A stretch of 10,857 nt of DNA from Thermoplasmata archaeon (GTDB taxonomy: Archaea > Thermoplasmatota > Thermoplasmata > Thermoplasmatales > Thermoplasmataceae). Within the stretch, counting starts at the first letter, position 1; every line of letters begins with the position of its first letter. Location: positions 1 through 10,857 of the forward strand of contig JAJYRT010000054.1 of NCBI GenBank assembly GCA_021793945.1. Direction: 5' to 3'. The notes under the pieces are model-generated. The model did not search any database, was not told where the DNA came from, and was given only the letters and a program-made list of their open reading frames with translations. This document shows positions 1-6,372 of the stretch, in pieces. The translations under genes were made by a program, and so were the position numbers.

Positions 1-131
1 CCCCTGTCGATTGTGGTATTTAATACGGCAGATCCGTATTCATCGATGAACGGGCTGATATCGGTTCCCCCGCCTCCAAAACTTATCCTGAGGGGACTGT
101 AAGAAATCAATTTTGAAGGACGGTCAGACAT
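1..131 (-). CDS. GHMP-family sugar kinase, N-terminal fragment (HddA-like)
   Basis: This is the first 43 codons of a minus-strand gene that leaves the window at base 1. Reading from the ATG at 131-129, the frame stays open to the edge. Residues 12-24 ([15 protein letters not shown]) followed by a [16 protein letters not shown] segment match the N-terminal strand and glycine-rich stretch of GHMP kinases. The closest pattern I recall is the group of D-glycero-D-manno-heptose 7-phosphate kinases, which have LRISxxGGGTD followed by GGAVLNATI. Members phosphorylate sugars or other small alcohols with ATP in the cytosol; the substrate cannot be read from this fragment. The start is supported by a TATA-like element about 30 bases upstream. 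The gene is divergent from ppa across a 171-base gap. Family is fairly sure; heptose kinase as the specific role is only a guess. Confidence 0.78.
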   Translation of the reverse strand, partial: MSDRPSKLISYSPLRISFGGGGTDISPFIDEYGSAVLNTTIDR

Positions 132-158
132 TTGGACATAAGGTTAAGGTTCGGTTGC

Positions 159-169
159 TTAAAAATATT
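159..169 (-). promoter_or_regulatory. TATA-like element for the GHMP kinase gene
   Basis: On the minus strand this reads AATATTTTTAA. Its centre is about 33 bases before the ATG at 131, so a transcript would start only a few bases before the start codon. The spacing matches the archaeal pattern, but the region is AT-rich and the match is not unique. Confidence 0.4.
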
Positions 170-272
170 ACAGGATTTGAAAACCGGCCTCGCCTTTCAC
201 AGCATCAGACTTGGCGGAAAATGGCTCCGGAAAAGGTCACTTCAATAACAACATGGTCAGTCCGGAAATAAC

Positions 273-282
273 TAATTTATAT
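273..282 (+). promoter_or_regulatory. TATA box of ppa, leaderless
   Basis: TAATTTATAT preceded by a purine-rich GGAAATA stretch, which could be the BRE. Its centre lies about 26 bases before the ppa ATG at 303, so the mRNA would begin at or next to the start codon. This supports 303 as the true start. Confidence 0.6.
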
Positions 283-302
283 GGACAGGACATAATGTTT
301 TC

Positions 303-848
303 ATGGAAAATAATGGAAGCTACTGGCACAGTATTCCAGTGGGACCAGATCCACCGGAGACTTTTTACACTGTCGTTGAAACGCCGAAGGGAAGCAAGAA
401 CAAATATGAAATAGCCAAGGAATTTCCCGGAATGCGTCTTGACAGGGTCCTGCATTCATCGGTTGTTTATCCTGCAGACTATGGCCTCATTCCGAGAACA
501 CTGTATCATGACGGAGATCCGATGGACGTACTGCTCCTGATTTCCCAGCCAACTTTTCCAGGGACAATTGTCGTTTCCAGACCGATTGCAATAATGCACA
601 TGCTTGACAAGGGTGAGGTAGACAACAAGATACTTGCAGTTGCGGTCGACGATCCGTTCTACAGGGAAGTCAAGACAATCGGTGATCTTCCAAAGCATTT
701 GCCCGAAGAGATAGTGGAGTTTTTCACTACATACAAGCGGCTGGAAGGGAAGAAAACAGAAGTCAACGGGTGGGGAGACAAGACAGAAGCAGTCAAGGAG
801 CTACTTGAATCTATTGACATGTACAACAGGAAATTCAACAAAAAGTGA
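303..848 (+). CDS. ppa: Inorganic pyrophosphatase, family I
   Basis: Soluble family I pyrophosphatase, which hydrolyses pyrophosphate to two phosphates with Mg2+ and pulls biosynthetic reactions such as aminoacyl-tRNA formation forward. At 181 residues it has the usual prokaryotic length. The active-site set can be laid against the E. coli enzyme with a constant offset of five: K34 and E36 (KNKYE), R48, Y60 (DYGLIPR), the acidic motif D70-G-D-P-M-D75, D102, D107 and K109 (DNKI), and Y144-K145. VDDP and GWGDK are also family hallmarks. All catalytic positions appear intact. The start at 303 is placed by the TATA box 26 bases upstream; no Shine-Dalgarno is present or needed. The stop codon lies inside a perfect inverted repeat that precedes glnA. 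Confidence 0.96.
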   Translation: MENNGSYWHSIPVGPDPPETFYTVVETPKGSKNKYEIAKEFPGMRLDRVLHSSVVYPADYGLIPRTLYHDGDPMDVLLLISQPTFPGTIVVSRPIAIMHMLDKGEVDNKILAVAVDDPFYREVKTIGDLPKHLPEEIVEFFTTYKRLEGKKTEVNGWGDKTEAVKELLESIDMYNRKFNKK

Positions 849-866
849 AAAGTTTCCAACTTTTCA
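846..866. repeat. Perfect 9-bp inverted repeat at the ppa end, upstream of glnA
   Basis: TGAAAAGTT, then TCC, then AACTTTTCA: nine of nine pairs match around a three-base centre. The left arm starts on the ppa stop codon and the right arm ends about 9 bases before the glnA TATA box. As DNA it looks like a dyad operator for a dimeric regulator; as RNA it would form a hairpin at the end of the ppa transcript. No T-run follows directly, so a classic terminator is less convincing. The structure is seen directly; the role is inferred. Confidence 0.55.
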
Positions 867-874
867 AACTAAAC

Positions 875-883
875 CTATTTATT
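875..883 (+). promoter_or_regulatory. TATA box of glnA, leaderless
   Basis: CTATTTATT, centred about 26 bases before the ATG at 905. This spacing fits a leaderless transcript starting at 905. It argues against the in-frame GTG at 845, which lies upstream of the promoter. Confidence 0.6.
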
Positions 884-904
884 CAGATCATTACATTACT
901 CTTC

Positions 905-2239
905 ATGGAAGATCTTACTAAGGAAACCCTTAGCCGCATAAAAGCCGATGAAATCAGGTTTCTGCAGATGCAGTTTACCGATATTCTGGGCGTTGTCAAG
1001 ACGCTGACTGTTCCCCTGAACAGGTTTGAAAGTGCGTTGAGCGAGGGTGTTGTCTTCGATGGGAGCTCTGTTGCCGGATATGCACAGATAGAGGAATCTG
1101 ACATGCGAGCAGTTCCCGATCTTACCACGTATTCCGTGCTTCCGGATACATCTGACAGCATGAAATCTGCAAGGTTCATCTGCAAAATCTATACGCCGAA
1201 GGGAGAGAGATTTGCGGGAGATCCCAGATACGTCCTTGAAAAACTGGTGGAAAAGATCCAGAAGAAGCACATGGATTTCTATGTGGGGCCGGAGTTCGAG
1301 TTCTTCATATTCAAAAAGGATCAGAATGGAAATCCAACAAACAACCCCAGTGATTATGCTGGCTATTTCGATAACACCCCCATGGATCCTGCAAGCGAAA
1401 TAAGACAGGAAATCCTTTCAATTCTCTATTCAATGGGTTACAGGCCGGAAGCAGCACATCACGAAGTGGCCTATGGGCAGCAGGAAATAGATTTAAGGTA
1501 CGACAAAGCGCTGATAATGGCAGACCGGGTAGCCATGCTGAAGAACATAATCAAGAACGTCGCTATAAGACACGGCCTTTATGCCACATTCATGCCAAAG
1601 CCCATAAACGGAGTCAATGGATCCGGAATGCATGTGCACCAGAGCATAATGGCAAGCGACGAATCCGAGAACCTTTTTTACGAGAAGGGAGTGAAATACG
1701 AGATCAGCGACCTGGGCATGCACTATCTTGGTGGACTGTTGAAGAACATACAGGGAGCATCTGCCATAATGGCGTCGTGGGTTAACTCATACAAGCGGCT
1801 GATACCTGGCTACGAGGCTCCGGTATACATTTCGTGGGCAAACAAGAACAGGACCGCGCTTGTCAGGGTTCCCGCGGGAGAGGGGATGAGGAAGAGAATG
1901 GAGCTTCGATGCCCCGATTCAGCTGGAAATCCCTATCTCCAGTTTTCGGCCATGTTGGCCATGGGGCTGGACGGAATTGAACACAAGATTACGCCTCCTG
2001 ATCCTGTTGAAAAGGACATATTCCACATGACTCCAGAAGAGAGGCAGAAGGAAGGCATAGCTTCAATGCCTGAGAGCCTGGGCGAGGCTCTACACCACTT
2101 CAGGAACAGCAGAATAATGAAGGAGACCTTTGGCGACCACATATTTGAGAATTTCATAACCGTGAAGCAGAGGGAATGGGACAGTTTCAGGTCATTTGTT
2201 ACTGAGTGGGAAGTAAAGCGTTATCTTCCCATGCTGTGA
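905..2239 (+). CDS. glnA: Glutamine synthetase, type I
   Basis: Makes glutamine from glutamate, ammonia and ATP; the main ammonia assimilation enzyme, a cytosolic dodecamer. The 444 residues carry the full GSI signature: FDGSS (51-55), metal ligands E130 and E132 (GPEFEFF), E187, E194, H243 (GSGMHVHQS) and E333 (MELRCPD), and the flap segment RLIPGYEAP with E304. The length and absence of the extra GSI-beta insertion suggest the GSI-alpha type. The tyrosine adenylylated in GSI-beta enzymes is replaced by F373, so adenylylation control is unlikely. The position of B. subtilis R62, needed for glutamine feedback inhibition, appears to be Q61. The start was set at 905 because the open frame upstream to the GTG at 845 encodes a non-homologous extension across the promoter. 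The stop directly abuts the stop of the convergent gene. Confidence 0.96.
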   Translation: MEDLTKETLSRIKADEIRFLQMQFTDILGVVKTLTVPLNRFESALSEGVVFDGSSVAGYAQIEESDMRAVPDLTTYSVLPDTSDSMKSARFICKIYTPKGERFAGDPRYVLEKLVEKIQKKHMDFYVGPEFEFFIFKKDQNGNPTNNPSDYAGYFDNTPMDPASEIRQEILSILYSMGYRPEAAHHEVAYGQQEIDLRYDKALIMADRVAMLKNIIKNVAIRHGLYATFMPKPINGVNGSGMHVHQSIMASDESENLFYEKGVKYEISDLGMHYLGGLLKNIQGASAIMASWVNSYKRLIPGYEAPVYISWANKNRTALVRVPAGEGMRKRMELRCPDSAGNPYLQFSAMLAMGLDGIEHKITPPDPVEKDIFHMTPEERQKEGIASMPESLGEALHHFRNSRIMKETFGDHIFENFITVKQREWDSFRSFVTEWEVKRYLPML

Positions 2240-2773
2240 TCATCGAAGCTCCTTTTCCATCATTTTTCGCATGGCGTTTTCATGCCTTCGTATGTAAAAA
2301 TAAAGGCCTATGAAAGCGATGCCCGCCGGGAGAAGTACGAAACCGAAGACCACGGAATAAATCAGTGTGTAACTTATATCACCGACAGTTATGGTTGCAT
2401 TCGCAGTTGAATTGCCGTCATTGACTGCAACAAATATCCATTTTCCGGAGACAGGGGCAACAAACACGGAAGAAGCGGTGGAGCCAGTTTTAAGCGTCTG
2501 GTTACCGAATTGAGATCCGAGCGGCGATATCCAATAAACCGTGACATTTGGGGAAGCCGAGGTCACAGTTATGGAATATTCCAGGTCATCCCCCTGCGAC
2601 ACGCCATGGACTGCCGTCAAATTTATCGGGGAACCGCCTGCCACAATAGGCTGGTGGCTAAGTGTACGCGTGTCCTGTGAAATGAAGTAGGCTGATACGG
2701 AAAAGACTATCACAGAAATGAGGATAAGCGAAACCCCTACCTCGAGCATCCGCTTTCTGTTTGGCAGTTTCAT
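2240..2773 (-). CDS. Hypothetical envelope protein with two membrane segments
   Basis: I do not recognise the family. The 177-residue protein has a basic N-terminus (NRKR), a hydrophobic segment at about 11-30, a polar, Ser/Thr/Val-rich region at 35-133 that looks beta-rich, a second hydrophobic segment at about 136-160, and a positive tail (RRHENAMRKMMEKELR). With a basic start and tail inside, the central domain would face outside. That domain has five N-glycosylation sequons (N51, N76, N91, N121, N125), which fits a glycosylated surface protein and supports the topology. It lies 103 bases downstream of valS on the same strand. A GGAGG Shine-Dalgarno sits 9 bases before the ATG, unlike the leaderless neighbours, which suggests translation from a longer transcript. 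Its stop abuts that of glnA. Confidence 0.85.
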   Translation of the reverse strand: MKLPNRKRMLEVGVSLILISVIVFSVSAYFISQDTRTLSHQPIVAGGSPINLTAVHGVSQGDDLEYSITVTSASPNVTVYWISPLGSQFGNQTLKTGSTASSVFVAPVSGKWIFVAVNDGNSTANATITVGDISYTLIYSVVFGFVLLPAGIAFIGLYFYIRRHENAMRKMMEKELR

Positions 2774-2782
2774 CAGTTCAAT

Positions 2783-2787
2783 CCTCC
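2783..2787 (-). promoter_or_regulatory. Shine-Dalgarno for the envelope protein gene
   Basis: GGAGG on the minus strand, 9 bases before the ATG at 2773. It complements the CCUCC at the 3' end of archaeal 16S rRNA. It indicates that this gene is translated from an mRNA with a leader, either from its own promoter in the 103-base gap or by read-through from valS. Confidence 0.6.
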
Positions 2788-2876
2788 ATTACTCATATCG
2801 CATTCATCAGTCCATAATAATGATTATAGGATTTATGTTTACTCTTTTCCAAGGCACCCATGATCCAGGGCAATTC

Positions 2877-5267
2877 TTAGTCAGAACCCGAAACAGAGAT
2901 CTCTTGTGAATCGAGCACCTTGAGTGAACCTATCTTCATCACGTCACGAATCATGTCAGCATGCATTTCAATCTCCTTCTTTTTTCCGTGTATCTCCAGG
3001 TTTTGCAGAGGTGCAGAAAGCGAAATCTTCTTTGAACTCTTGTAAGCCCTGATCCGGGATATGACATCGGCCAGGTAATCATACTCCTTCTCGGCTTCCT
3101 GGAATGGACTGAATCCGTTGAGCCCATCCATAGATTCACCATGAATGCTGTTTTCATCAGGAAGGTTTGTAAGGATATGATAAGCTTCATCGGCAATATA
3201 TGGCATGAATGGTGCGTAAAGATGAAGGATCGTGTAATGGACGTATCTCGCAGTGTTTATGGCGTCAGTAATTTCCAGGCTGCGCGGTTCAGAGTGCGTC
3301 AGGGAATTCACCCTTCCCTTTATCATTTCTAGATAGTCGTCGCAGTACACATTCCAGAAGAAATCATCCAGCATAGCCCTTGCCCTTGCTATCTCGTAGT
3401 TCATCATTCTTTCGTTGTAGGCCCTGGACAATTTTGCAAGCTTGGACATTATCCACTGGTTGACGGGATACATGGGTGATGGCATTTTAATTTCAGAGTG
3501 TTCCGCAGAAAGCATCACCACAAGTTTGGTAGCATTGAGGATCTTTATGACTGTACGCTTGCCTCTTACATATTCCTGTTCCTTTATCTTTATATCTTCG
3601 CCCGGAAGGGCAGTTGAACTCCAGAACCTTATGGCGTCCGCCCCAAATTGTGTTATGAACTCTTCAGGCTCCGACACGTTTCCTTTGCTCTTGCTCATCT
3701 TCTGCCCGTATGGATCATTAACATTTCCGCTGATGTATATGTTTTTCCAGGGAACCCTGCCATCATGAATAAGCGATCTCACTATGGTTGTGAAAGCCCA
3801 GGCAGTTATGATATCGTGTCCCTGAAACCTGATATCCATGATGGTTATCCGGTCAAAGAGACCGTCTTTCTCCGTGGCCAGTCTGGGGGAGAGTGAAGAG
3901 GTTGCCCATGTATCCATCACGTCGGTTTCCGGACTGAGGTCGGTGGATCCGCATCTGCCGCATTTAATCCCGGCACTTCCGATTCTGGGGTCAACTGGGA
4001 GCATTTCCTCATCGGCAAACACTGTTTCGCCGCATTTGTTGCAGTACCATACTGGAAAGGGAACTCCATAGAATCTCTGCCGTGAAATGCACCAGTCCCA
4101 CTTCAGCCCGTTCACCCACGTTTCGTATCTTATCCTCATATGGTCCGGGTGCCAGGTAACCTCCCGTCCGGCCCTGATAAGTTCGTCCTTCATGTCCAGA
4201 CATCTGACGAACCACTGCTTTCCCATGGATATCTCCACAGGAGTGCCGCATCTCTCGTGCGTGTTGATCGAATGCTTTATTCGATCTATCTTCACAACCG
4301 ATCCAGAGGATGAGAGCAGTTCCACAATTCTTTTCCTTGCTTCAGCTACTCCCAGTCCTTTCAATGGTCCAGAATCATTAATCCTGCCATCTTCACCTAT
4401 TATCAGCCTGAGGTCGAAATTGTATCGTTTCCAGATATCGAGGTCATTCTGGTCCCCAAAGGTGCAGACCATCTCGGCTCCTGTGCCCTTTTCCATGTCC
4501 ACAGAATTATCTGCATAAATTTTCACAGAGTTTCCATATATCGGTACAACCGCTTCTCTTCCAACGAATGCGGAATATCGTTTGTCAGAGGGATTAACGA
4601 AAACTGCCACACAGGACCCGAGCATTTCAGGTCTTGTAGTTGCTATTATAATATCCTCTCCATCTGTTTTGAATCGGATGTATACAAAGTCGGTGGAAAC
4701 AGTTGCATCCTTCATCTCAATCTGGGATATTGCAGTGTGGCATGTTGTGCAGTAAATAATCGCGCCCTCTTTACGGTATGCCCTATCCTTCTTCACCAGG
4801 TCAAGGAACATCCTTTGGGATATTCTTCTCGAAGGCTCGGAAACCGATGTGTAATAATTCTTAAAATCTGCGCTGATCCCGAGCCTGCTCCAGGAATTCA
4901 AGAGCTTTATTTCCGACTCACGGCTTACTTTCTGGGCAGCCTGGATGAATTCGGCAATTGGCATCTTTTCTGCCCTGACGCCAAGTGTTTTTTCAGTAAA
5001 TCTTTCTGTGGGAAGGCCGTTGTCGTCGAATCCCCATGGGTAGAAGACGGTGTAACCGTTCATTCTCATGTATCTTGCAATGATATCCTGGTGGACATAG
5101 GAAAAGGCATGCCCCATGTGCATTTTCCCGCTCACAGTTGGCGGCGGAGTGTCTATCCAGTAGAAATTCCTCGATTGGTAATCACTCCGGAATTTGTATG
5201 AATACAGGTCCGTACTGTCCCAGGCTTTTCTCCACCTGGATTCCATGGCAACAATGTCGAGGTCCAT
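2877..5267 (-). CDS. valS: Valyl-tRNA synthetase
   Basis: Class I synthetase that charges tRNA-Val with valine and edits mischarged threonine. The 796 residues are in the short archaeal range. In order: the catalytic HIGH-type motif PPPTVSGKMHMGH (41-53), PWGFDDNGLPTE (77-88), a cysteine pair CTTC (173-176), the CP1 editing domain with TTRPEMLGS (210-218) and GTGAEMVCTFGD (261-272), WCISRQRFYGVPFPVWYC (392-409), a zinc-knuckle pair CNKC (409-412) and CGRC (436-439), MDTWATSS (451-458), QGHDIITAW (482-490), and KMSKSKGN (523-530). The anticodon-binding helical domain follows; no long C-terminal coiled coil is obvious. Valine rather than isoleucine or leucine specificity rests on the PPPTVSGKMHMGH and WGFDDNGLPTE forms. 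The start is ambiguous: see the promoter entry. Confidence 0.95.
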   Translation of the reverse strand: MDLDIVAMESRWRKAWDSTDLYSYKFRSDYQSRNFYWIDTPPPTVSGKMHMGHAFSYVHQDIIARYMRMNGYTVFYPWGFDDNGLPTERFTEKTLGVRAEKMPIAEFIQAAQKVSRESEIKLLNSWSRLGISADFKNYYTSVSEPSRRISQRMFLDLVKKDRAYRKEGAIIYCTTCHTAISQIEMKDATVSTDFVYIRFKTDGEDIIIATTRPEMLGSCVAVFVNPSDKRYSAFVGREAVVPIYGNSVKIYADNSVDMEKGTGAEMVCTFGDQNDLDIWKRYNFDLRLIIGEDGRINDSGPLKGLGVAEARKRIVELLSSSGSVVKIDRIKHSINTHERCGTPVEISMGKQWFVRCLDMKDELIRAGREVTWHPDHMRIRYETWVNGLKWDWCISRQRFYGVPFPVWYCNKCGETVFADEEMLPVDPRIGSAGIKCGRCGSTDLSPETDVMDTWATSSLSPRLATEKDGLFDRITIMDIRFQGHDIITAWAFTTIVRSLIHDGRVPWKNIYISGNVNDPYGQKMSKSKGNVSEPEEFITQFGADAIRFWSSTALPGEDIKIKEQEYVRGKRTVIKILNATKLVVMLSAEHSEIKMPSPMYPVNQWIMSKLAKLSRAYNERMMNYEIARARAMLDDFFWNVYCDDYLEMIKGRVNSLTHSEPRSLEITDAINTARYVHYTILHLYAPFMPYIADEAYHILTNLPDENSIHGESMDGLNGFSPFQEAEKEYDYLADVISRIRAYKSSKKISLSAPLQNLEIHGKKKEIEMHADMIRDVMKIGSLKVLDSQEISVSGSD

Positions 5268-5278
5268 TAGGAGGTTAT

Positions 5279-5288
5279 CATATATACA
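5279..5288 (-). promoter_or_regulatory. TATA-like element before valS, close to the start
   Basis: On the minus strand this reads TGTATATATG, the best TATA match in the gap. Its centre is only about 17 bases before the ATG at 5267, so a start site 25 bases downstream would fall inside the first codons. Either translation begins at Met8 (5246), or a weaker upstream element (ATTATTCATT, near 5302-5312) is used. Confidence 0.45.
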
Positions 5289-5390
5289 TTATGAATCTTG
5301 CCAAATGAATAATCAGATTGCGTAGGTCTGCACAGTAACAATGGTAGTTTTTGTTTGCCTTTTTTTGGTTCCCGGATATGTTTTGATATC

Positions 5391-5399
5391 GATTTAAGG
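5391..5399 (+). promoter_or_regulatory. TATA box of dtdA, leaderless
   Basis: GATTTAAGG, centred about 24 bases before the ATG at 5419, consistent with a leaderless mRNA. An ATG at 5401 in the same frame is followed by a stop two codons later and cannot be the start. The in-frame ATG at 5425 is an alternative. Confidence 0.5.
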
Positions 5400-5418
5400 A
5401 ATGAAGTAATGCAGAACC

Positions 5419-6210
5419 ATGATCATGATAGTATCTTCGAAGCCGGACGAGGCAAGCACGTCCATGGGACGCTTTCTGCTTGATAATTATGATTTCAAGC
5501 CTTATGGCGGCTCAGGAAATGATTTCAAGCAAGGGGACTTTCTTCTCAGGTTTATCGACGAGAGGCATCTTTACTATGACAGATTCGAGGCAGACGCAAA
5601 AGCTTTCGGAAGCATTGGCAGCATAATAGTCCTATCCAGGCATTCTTCAGTAGCTGACATAAAATCTCTGACTGTTCACCCTACAGGAAATTTTGACGGA
5701 GCTAAGCTCGGGGGCTTTCCGGGGAAACTTTCAATGACCGACCCGGCGGGTATGACAGATGCGTTGCGTTCAATAAGAAAAAAATATCAGGGCACGGATT
5801 TTGAGGTGGCCTTTGAGGCTACGCATCATGGTCCTTTTCTTACGATTCCACACTATTACGTCGAGATAGGGACCACAAACAATCAATGGGAAAATGCGGA
5901 AGCCCTGTCAGCTGTATGTACTTCTATACTTGACAGAAAGGAAAACAGGTACAGGAACTACGTTGGGGTTGGAGGCGGACACTACATGCCAAAAATAACA
6001 AAGTACGCTCTTGAGAACGACGTTAACGTCGGCCACATGCTTCCAAAATACCAGCACGAGATTGTAACGGAGGGGATGGTCAGGCAGTGCGTGGATATGA
6101 CCCCTGGCTGCGCCGGGTTCATCGTAGACAGAAAGGGAACAAGATCAAGGGTCAGGGATATCCTCAAAAAGGTTTCTGACGAATCGGGTTTGCAAATAAT
6201 ACAAATATAA
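5419..6210 (+). CDS. dtdA: D-aminoacyl-tRNA deacylase, archaeal DTD2 type
   Basis: Removes D-amino acids wrongly attached to tRNA, keeping D-residues out of protein; DTD2 is the archaeal and plant (GEK1) form, unrelated to bacterial DTD. The 263 residues are of normal length. Recognisable family blocks in order: VLSRHSS (71-77), LTVHPTGN (84-91), EATHHGP (133-139), YVEIGTT (147-153), GVGGGHYMP (183-191) and GHMLPKY (205-211). The conserved histidines and glutamates (H75, H87, H136, H137, E149, H188, H206) are those expected for the metal-dependent site. It is transcribed away from valS across a 151-base gap, so two translation-quality enzymes are back to back. The three-gene operon downstream has its own promoter. 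Confidence 0.95.
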   Translation: MIMIVSSKPDEASTSMGRFLLDNYDFKPYGGSGNDFKQGDFLLRFIDERHLYYDRFEADAKAFGSIGSIIVLSRHSSVADIKSLTVHPTGNFDGAKLGGFPGKLSMTDPAGMTDALRSIRKKYQGTDFEVAFEATHHGPFLTIPHYYVEIGTTNNQWENAEALSAVCTSILDRKENRYRNYVGVGGGHYMPKITKYALENDVNVGHMLPKYQHEIVTEGMVRQCVDMTPGCAGFIVDRKGTRSRVRDILKKVSDESGLQIIQI

Positions 6211-6248
6211 AATCAGACGTATTATTAGATTTCTATATTATTACAATC

Positions 6249-6258
6249 ATTTATATAA
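6249..6258 (+). promoter_or_regulatory. Second TATA-like element in the dtdA downstream gap
   Basis: ATTTATATAA, about 70 bases upstream of the main TATA region. A transcript from here would begin near 6279, just before an ATG at 6282 that opens a six-codon reading frame ending with TAG at 6300-6302. It could give a longer leader for the operon or be chance AT-richness. Confidence 0.3.
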
Positions 6259-6315
6259 CTTCAGTGAAACTCGGTGCCGGCATGCGAAATTTTTCTGGAT
6301 AGCAGCCTACAAAGA

Positions 6316-6335
6316 TTTAAATAGTATATATAAAT
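6316..6335 (+). promoter_or_regulatory. Main TATA region of the three-gene operon
   Basis: A 20-base AT stretch containing two overlapping matches, TTTAAAT and TATATAAAT. With a centre near 6328, transcription would start around 6354, giving a leader of about 19 bases with a Shine-Dalgarno. It is the strongest-looking promoter in the window. Confidence 0.65.
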
Positions 6336-6361
6336 GCCCAATCACAGGAACTCAGGTTCTT

Positions 6362-6366
6362 GGTGA
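6362..6366 (+). promoter_or_regulatory. Shine-Dalgarno of the threonine-synthase-like gene
   Basis: GGTGA, six bases before the ATG at 6373, complementary to UCACC at the archaeal 16S rRNA 3' end. It decides the start at 6373. It lies in the loop of a possible 7-bp hairpin, 6355-6361 (GGTTCTT) with 6395-6401 (AAGAACC). Confidence 0.65.
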
Positions 6367-6372
6367 AACAAA

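Noticed and set aside
211..414. A 67-codon frame before and inside ppa
   Set aside because: It overlaps ppa in another frame and its composition is not protein-like.
845..904. N-terminal extension of glutamine synthetase from an in-frame GTG at 845
   Set aside because: The extension is hydrophobic, unlike any GSI N-terminus, overlaps the ppa stop, and contains the glnA TATA box. The ATG at 905 fits family and promoter.
2773..2796. Seven-codon leader frame that overlaps the envelope gene start by one base (TGATG)
   Set aside because: Too short to distinguish from chance; its codons include the Shine-Dalgarno itself, which explains the sequence well enough.
6211..6372. tRNA or other structured RNA gene in the gap after dtdA
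   Set aside because: No T-loop GTTCRA-type motif with a matching acceptor stem was found; the AT-rich sequence is better explained by promoters and a transcript end.
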